A stretch of 64,000 nucleotides of DNA. Origin: Rhodoligotrophos defluvii. Its GTDB lineage: Bacteria > Pseudomonadota > Alphaproteobacteria > Rhizobiales > Im1. Below are positions 60,817-64,000 of the stretch, in pieces. Location of the stretch: assembly GCF_005281615.1 (NCBI RefSeq), contig NZ_SZZM01000004.1, positions 186,001 to 250,000 on the forward strand, written 5' to 3'. The notes beneath the pieces are model-generated. The model ran no database searches, was not told the DNA's origin, and saw nothing but the letters and a program-made list of their open reading frames with translations. Position numbers and translations under genes: made by a program. Numbering within the stretch: position 1 is the first letter of the stretch; every line of letters begins with the position of its first letter.

Positions 60817-61271
60817 CAATCCTCCCCGCGCACCATGGTGAAGAAATCGACCCGGGTCGCCGCCGTCTCCTGCCGGCGCCGCTCATCGGCGTCATCGAGC
60901 TCGCGTTTGATCGGCGCGATCATCGCCGCATCGATCAAGGCGGCGGTCTCGGCATCCTGGCAGAGCGCGTCGATCACCGCGGCAAGGCGGACCTTGGCGC
61001 CGTCGCGGCCGAGCGCCATGGCATGTCCGACGGACCCATCCTCCAGCCGCACGCTCGCCCGGGTTACCGTCGCCTCGCCCAGGTTGAAGGCGGCGCCGGT
61101 CCCGCCGATGCGCCCGCGCAGCATCACCAGGCCGGAGTCTGGCCCGCGCAGCAGCGTATAGGCCGGATTGAGTCCGAGCCCGGCCCAGAGTTCCTGCAAT
61201 CGGCTGGTCTTGCAGCGCGCCAGCACGGCCATCCGGTTCTTGCGCGCTAGGGTATGCGTCTCGGCCTGCAT
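60816..61271 (-). CDS. phnG: C-P lyase core subunit PhnG
   Basis: This 151-residue core subunit opens the phn operon. Conserved parts are RMAVLARC, GRIGGTGAAFNLGEATVTRA and the VGHAMALGRDGAKVRLAAVID helix. It is divergent from phnF, with a long palindrome in the 82-base gap. Start is ATG at 61271; the preceding TTG was not used. Confidence 0.95.
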   Translation of the reverse strand: MQAETHTLARKNRMAVLARCKTSRLQELWAGLGLNPAYTLLRGPDSGLVMLRGRIGGTGAAFNLGEATVTRASVRLEDGSVGHAMALGRDGAKVRLAAVIDALCQDAETAALIDAAMIAPIKRELDDADERRRQETAATRVDFFTMVRGED

Positions 61272-61280
61272 CAATGCCCC

Positions 61281-61314
61281 AATTCGTCTATTGATCTAGA
61301 CAATAGGATGAATT
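61281..61314. promoter_or_regulatory. 34-bp palindrome, probable PhnF operator
   Basis: Arms AATTC..CTATTG and CAATAG..GAATT surround ATCTAGA. On the lower strand the core reads TTGTCTAGATCAA, close to the GT-N-TAGAC cores bound by HutC-type GntR proteins. It lies ten bases before phnG and 40 before phnF, so one dimer could repress both directions. Confidence 0.65.
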
Positions 61315-61353
61315 ATCCGACTCCTAGCCAATGAGGATGACAGGCGGGTGACA

Positions 61354-62151
61354 ATGACAGGCTCGATTGCAAAAAGGTCTGCCGTGCAGCGCGGTGTCGG
61401 CGTCGCCCTGTGGCGGCAGATCGCCGATGAGATCCGCACCGGCCTCGCCGCCGGCACTATGGGCGATAACGAGGGGCGGCTGCCGCCCGAGAGCGATCTG
61501 GCGGCGCGGTTCGGGGTCAATCGCCATACGGTGCGCGCCGCCATCGCCGCCTTGTCCCACGAGGGCGTCCTGCAGTCCGTCCAGGGGCGCGGAACCTTTG
61601 CGCGGCGGCGCCACAGGCTGGTCTATCCGATCCGCGAGCGGACGCGCTTCTCGGCCGGCCTCGAGAACCAGGCGCGCGATCGGCAGATAGAGCTCGTCGG
61701 GCACGGTAACGAAGGGGCCCCGGCGGAGGTGGCCGCCGCGCTCGGCCTTCCCACAGGCGATCCGGTCGCGCGCATCGAGACGTTGGGAACCGCCGATGGC
61801 GTCCCGGTCTCTCGTGCCACGTCCTGGTTCAGCGCGGCGCGCTTTCCCGATATCGCTGCGGCCTTCGACCGCTACAACTCGATCACCGCGGCGCTACGTG
61901 AGTTCGGCATCGATGATTATCTGCGGGCGTCCACGAGCATCGAGGCACGCCATGCCGACGAGGCCGACACGCGCGATCTGCGCCTGTCGCCCGGGGCCAT
62001 CGTCATCGTCACGCGCGCCCTTAACGTCGATACGGCCGGCGCGCCGATCCAGTTCTCGCTGACGCGCTTTCCGGCCGACCGGGTCGAGCTCCTGGTGGAG
62101 TCCCATCAGCCGCCGCGGCGAGGGGCGGCCGCGAAAACGCCGACCGTCTGA
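61354..62151 (+). CDS. phnF: Phosphonate-operon GntR/HutC-type regulator
   Basis: The 265-residue regulator has a GntR winged helix (about residues 18-85: LWRQIADEIRTGLAAG, LPPESDLAARFGVNRHTVRAAI) and a UTRA effector domain (about 100-245). PhnF-type proteins repress phn genes until phosphonate or phosphate-starvation signals appear. It is divergent from phnG and probably binds the palindrome between them. ATG at 61354 is used; a GTG six bases earlier is possible. Confidence 0.92.
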   Translation: MTGSIAKRSAVQRGVGVALWRQIADEIRTGLAAGTMGDNEGRLPPESDLAARFGVNRHTVRAAIAALSHEGVLQSVQGRGTFARRRHRLVYPIRERTRFSAGLENQARDRQIELVGHGNEGAPAEVAAALGLPTGDPVARIETLGTADGVPVSRATSWFSAARFPDIAAAFDRYNSITAALREFGIDDYLRASTSIEARHADEADTRDLRLSPGAIVIVTRALNVDTAGAPIQFSLTRFPADRVELLVESHQPPRRGAAAKTPTV

Positions 62152-62161
62152 CTCGGGTTAG

Positions 62162-62216
62162 AGTGTTTCGAGTGAGGTGGGTACCAGTTCGCGTAAAGAA
62201 AATGCGACCAAGTAAG
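62162..62216. repeat. Intergenic repeat of rhizobial type
   Basis: The stretch beginning GAGTGTTTCGAGTGAGGTGG, followed by gtaccagttcgcgtaaagaaaatg-like sequence, resembles a short interspersed element I know from many Hyphomicrobiales genomes. Its first half recurs at 24984-25014. It lies directly after phnF and before a long hairpin. Confidence 0.6.
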
Positions 62217-62220
62217 AACT

Positions 62221-62261
62221 TAGGGCGTTCCGCCATTTCAGAGAAAAGCGGAACCGCCCTA
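62221..62261. terminator. Long hairpin between phnF and ihfB
   Basis: TAGGGCGTTCCGC (62221-62233) pairs with GCGGAACCGCCCTA (62248-62261), with a single one-base bulge and a 14-base loop. It may be the second half of the repeat element or a shared terminator of the convergent phnF and ihfB genes. No U-run is visible. Nothing further is seen in 62262-62378. Confidence 0.55.
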
Positions 62262-62378
62262 GCTCTTCAGGCCCTGGATGCCCCGGTCGGAGCCGGTCAT
62301 GAGGATTTTGGAGGAGTCATCGGCGGCTTACGTGGTTGCCCGGCTTGAGCTGGCAACACGGGGAACGCTGCGGAACCG

Positions 62379-62678
62379 CTATTGGTCCTCGCCTTTGCCG
62401 GCGCCGTTCAGCCGGTCGCGCAGCTCCTTGCCGGTCTTGAAATAGGGCACGCGCTTCGGCCCCACATCGACTGGCGTGCCGGTCCGCGGATTGCGCGCGG
62501 TGCGCGCCTGCCGCTCCTTGACCGAGAAGGCCCCGAAGCCGCGCAGCTCCACCCGGTCGCCGCGGGCGAGCGCATCGCGGATCTCGTTCAAGATCGTATT
62601 GATGATCCGTTCGACATCGCGCTGATATAAATGGGGATTCTGCTGAGCTATATGCAGAATGAGCTCAGACTTGATCAT
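62379..62678 (-). CDS. ihfB: Integration host factor subunit beta
   Basis: The 99-residue DNA-bending protein of the HU/IHF family carries the minor-groove arm motif RNPRTG (about residues 62-67) and the N-terminal [15 protein letters not shown]. It pairs with IhfA to bend DNA at specific sites in recombination and transcription. Start ATG has GGAGGGGGC upstream. It is the last gene of the rpsA-sppA-ihfB row, a common order in Alphaproteobacteria. Confidence 0.96.
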   Translation of the reverse strand: MIKSELILHIAQQNPHLYQRDVERIINTILNEIRDALARGDRVELRGFGAFSVKERQARTARNPRTGTPVDVGPKRVPYFKTGKELRDRLNGAGKGEDQ

Positions 62679-62735
62679 GCCCCCTCCACCCAGCGATTTT
62701 TCCCTGCTCACCGGCAGAGCGTGCTTGTCCTGGTC

Positions 62736-63692
62736 CTATTCAGGGTGCCAAATGGACACGAGACCGTCAAGGCTAAGTCGTTCTACCCGAAGAGTTTTTT
62801 GAACTGTGTTAAAAAAGTCACCCAAGCCGAGAGCGGTCATCAAGAGACGTGCGGCTTCCCCGCTCAGGCCAAGCTCGTTCGAGTCCGGAACGGCCCAGTT
62901 CTCGATCTTCAGGCTCCTGTCGATATTGCGCTGGGTGCGCAACCAGCGCAGCGCCTCGTCCTCGCCGCCCAGCTCGTCGGCGAGACCTGCCGCCACGGCT
63001 TGACGGCCGGTGAACACCCGGCCATCGGCGATCTGGCGCACATCCTCCATGCTCATGCCGCGGCGCTCCGCCACGAGCCCGACGAACCAGTCGTAGCTGT
63101 CATCGACCAGCGACTGGGTGACGCGGCGCACATCCTCGCGCAGCGGCGTGAAGGGCGAGGGCTCCGCTTTCAATGGACCGCTCTTGATCTCGTGCATCTC
63201 GATGCCGAGCTTGCCGAGCATTTCGGTCAGCTGCGGCCATTGCAGGATGACACCGATGGATCCGGTGGTGGTGTTGCCCAGGGCGATGATGTGGTCGGCC
63301 GCGATGGCGGTGATATAGCCGCCGGAGGCTGCGACCGTGCCCATGGTGGTGACCACCGGCTTCACGGCGGCCAATTCGCGGATTGCCTTGAACAGGAGCT
63401 CGGAGCCCGCCGTGGTGCCGCCCGGGCTGTTCACCTCGATGATGACGGCCTTGACCCGCTTGCTCTCGCGCAAATTCTTGAGCAGCTTCTCGTAGCCGTC
63501 GGTGTCGGCGATCACCCCGGAGACGCGCACGCGGGCGATATGGTCGCGCAGCTTGCCCGCATCCATCGTGCCGGCTGCGGCGAAGACCGCCAGAATGGCC
63601 GCGCCCAGCACGGCGGCGACGGCCACGAGCCTCCAGAAGGATAGCCGCCGCTTGAGGCGGCGGCGATCGGTGAGTGTGTCGGCGTCTATCAC
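62736..63692 (-). CDS. sppA: Signal peptide peptidase SppA (S49 family)
   Basis: The 318-residue membrane-anchored protease degrades leftover signal peptides. One N-terminal helix (about residues 19-41, LVAVAAVLGAAILAVFAAAG) anchors it, with the protease facing the periplasm. The serine-lysine pair is visible in TVAASGGYI (about residue 122) and EIKSGPLKAEPSPF (about 175). VNSPGGTTAGSELL is the usual S49 motif. Short SppA forms of this size are normal in Alphaproteobacteria. Confidence 0.95.
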   Translation of the reverse strand: MIDADTLTDRRRLKRRLSFWRLVAVAAVLGAAILAVFAAAGTMDAGKLRDHIARVRVSGVIADTDGYEKLLKNLRESKRVKAVIIEVNSPGGTTAGSELLFKAIRELAAVKPVVTTMGTVAASGGYITAIAADHIIALGNTTTGSIGVILQWPQLTEMLGKLGIEMHEIKSGPLKAEPSPFTPLREDVRRVTQSLVDDSYDWFVGLVAERRGMSMEDVRQIADGRVFTGRQAVAAGLADELGGEDEALRWLRTQRNIDRSLKIENWAVPDSNELGLSGEAARLLMTALGLGDFFNTVQKTLRVERLSLDGLVSIWHPE

Positions 63693-63741
63693 GGCATCGT
63701 TTCCAGCAAGGCTCTATTCTGCCGTGACCCGCGCGTCCTTG

Positions 63742-64000
63742 TCACGAGCCCTTCTCGTCGGCGGCATCCTCCGCCTGCTGCCTGGCACGGTTCAGGGCAG
63801 CGCCCAGGATGTCGCCGAGCGAGGCGCCGGAGTCGCTGGAGCCATACTGGGCGACCGCAGCCTTCTCCTCGGCAATTTCGAGGGCCTTCACCGAGACGGC
63901 GATCCGCCGGCTGGCCTTGTCGAAATTGGTGACGCGGGCATCCACCTTGTCGCCCACGGCGAAGCGCTCGGGCCGCTGCTCGGAGCGCTCCCGCGACAGG
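63742..64000 (-). CDS. rpsA: 30S ribosomal protein S1, C-terminal part
   Basis: Only the last 85 or so residues are in the window, and the gene continues beyond position 64000. The visible sequence is the final S1 RNA-binding domain (FAVGDKVDARVTNFDKASRR, then IAVSVKALEIAEEK) followed by an acidic, alanine-rich tail ending DAADEKGS. S1 binds mRNA on the small ribosomal subunit. A 49-base gap separates it from sppA, and no strong terminator is seen there. Confidence 0.95.
   Translation of the reverse strand, partial: LSRERSEQRPERFAVGDKVDARVTNFDKASRRIAVSVKALEIAEEKAAVAQYGSSDSGASLGDILGAALNRARQQAEDAADEKGS

Overview
The window is GC-rich DNA (about 65% by eye) from an alphaproteobacterium, most likely Hyphomicrobiales (Rhizobiales). 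Three things suggest this: the housekeeping order rpsA-sppA-ihfB at the right end, dense accessory operons of ABC importers each paired with catabolic enzymes and a local regulator, and two copies of an intergenic repeat resembling one I know from rhizobial genomes. I see 66 protein genes, one cut by the right edge. I see no tRNA, rRNA, CRISPR array, transposase, phage gene or origin. No gene-free stretch exceeds 300 bases; the longest is 11415-11706.

Left part (1-11.4 kb): the ATPase of a ribose-type importer coupled to a DoxX-like gene; a YciI-like protein; an amidohydrolase with an ABM-fold monooxygenase under a divergent AraC regulator; an adenine deaminase with a second ABM-like gene; an MFS exporter; a winged-helix/TolB-like/TPR regulator; and a LysR regulator. 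LacI-type operators lie upstream of two of these units, but no LacI gene is in the window.

Centre-left (11.7-23.5 kb): a tightly coupled 11-gene unit. It encodes PxpA (LamB/YcsF), a biotin carrier, biotin carboxylase, PxpB, PxpC, a TorT-like binding protein with ribose-type ATPase and permease, and the three subunits of a molybdenum hydroxylase (FAD, 2Fe-2S and Mo chains). Carrier, carboxylase, PxpB and PxpC together supply every domain of a urea-carboxylase-type enzyme. I read the unit as uptake, hydroxylation and carboxylation-driven ring opening of an unidentified N-heterocycle or lactam; this is inference.

Centre (23.5-44.3 kb): a TetR/SDR divergent pair; then a probable 7-gene operon (34463 down to 25039) with two permeases, a binding protein, an ATPase, a stand-alone beta-propeller, an NMO-like flavoprotein and an acyl-CoA ligase. 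One permease is fused to a strictosidine-synthase/SMP-30-like beta-propeller. Next come an AraC regulator, a 3-oxoadipate-type CoA-transferase/thiolase/hydratase/SDR operon with a divergent IclR regulator, and scattered single genes of the amide or 5-oxoproline theme (DUF1989, AhpD-like, YcsI/DUF1445).

Right part (44.4-64 kb): a branched-chain-type ABC importer with an amidase, under a LysR regulator whose gene is flanked by two near-identical palindromes. Then a complete C-P lyase operon (phnGHIJKL, an acetyltransferase, phnCDE, a DUF1045 gene, phnMN) divergent from phnF, and the housekeeping end ihfB, sppA, rpsA. All four ABC binding-protein genes are followed directly by perfect stem-loops.
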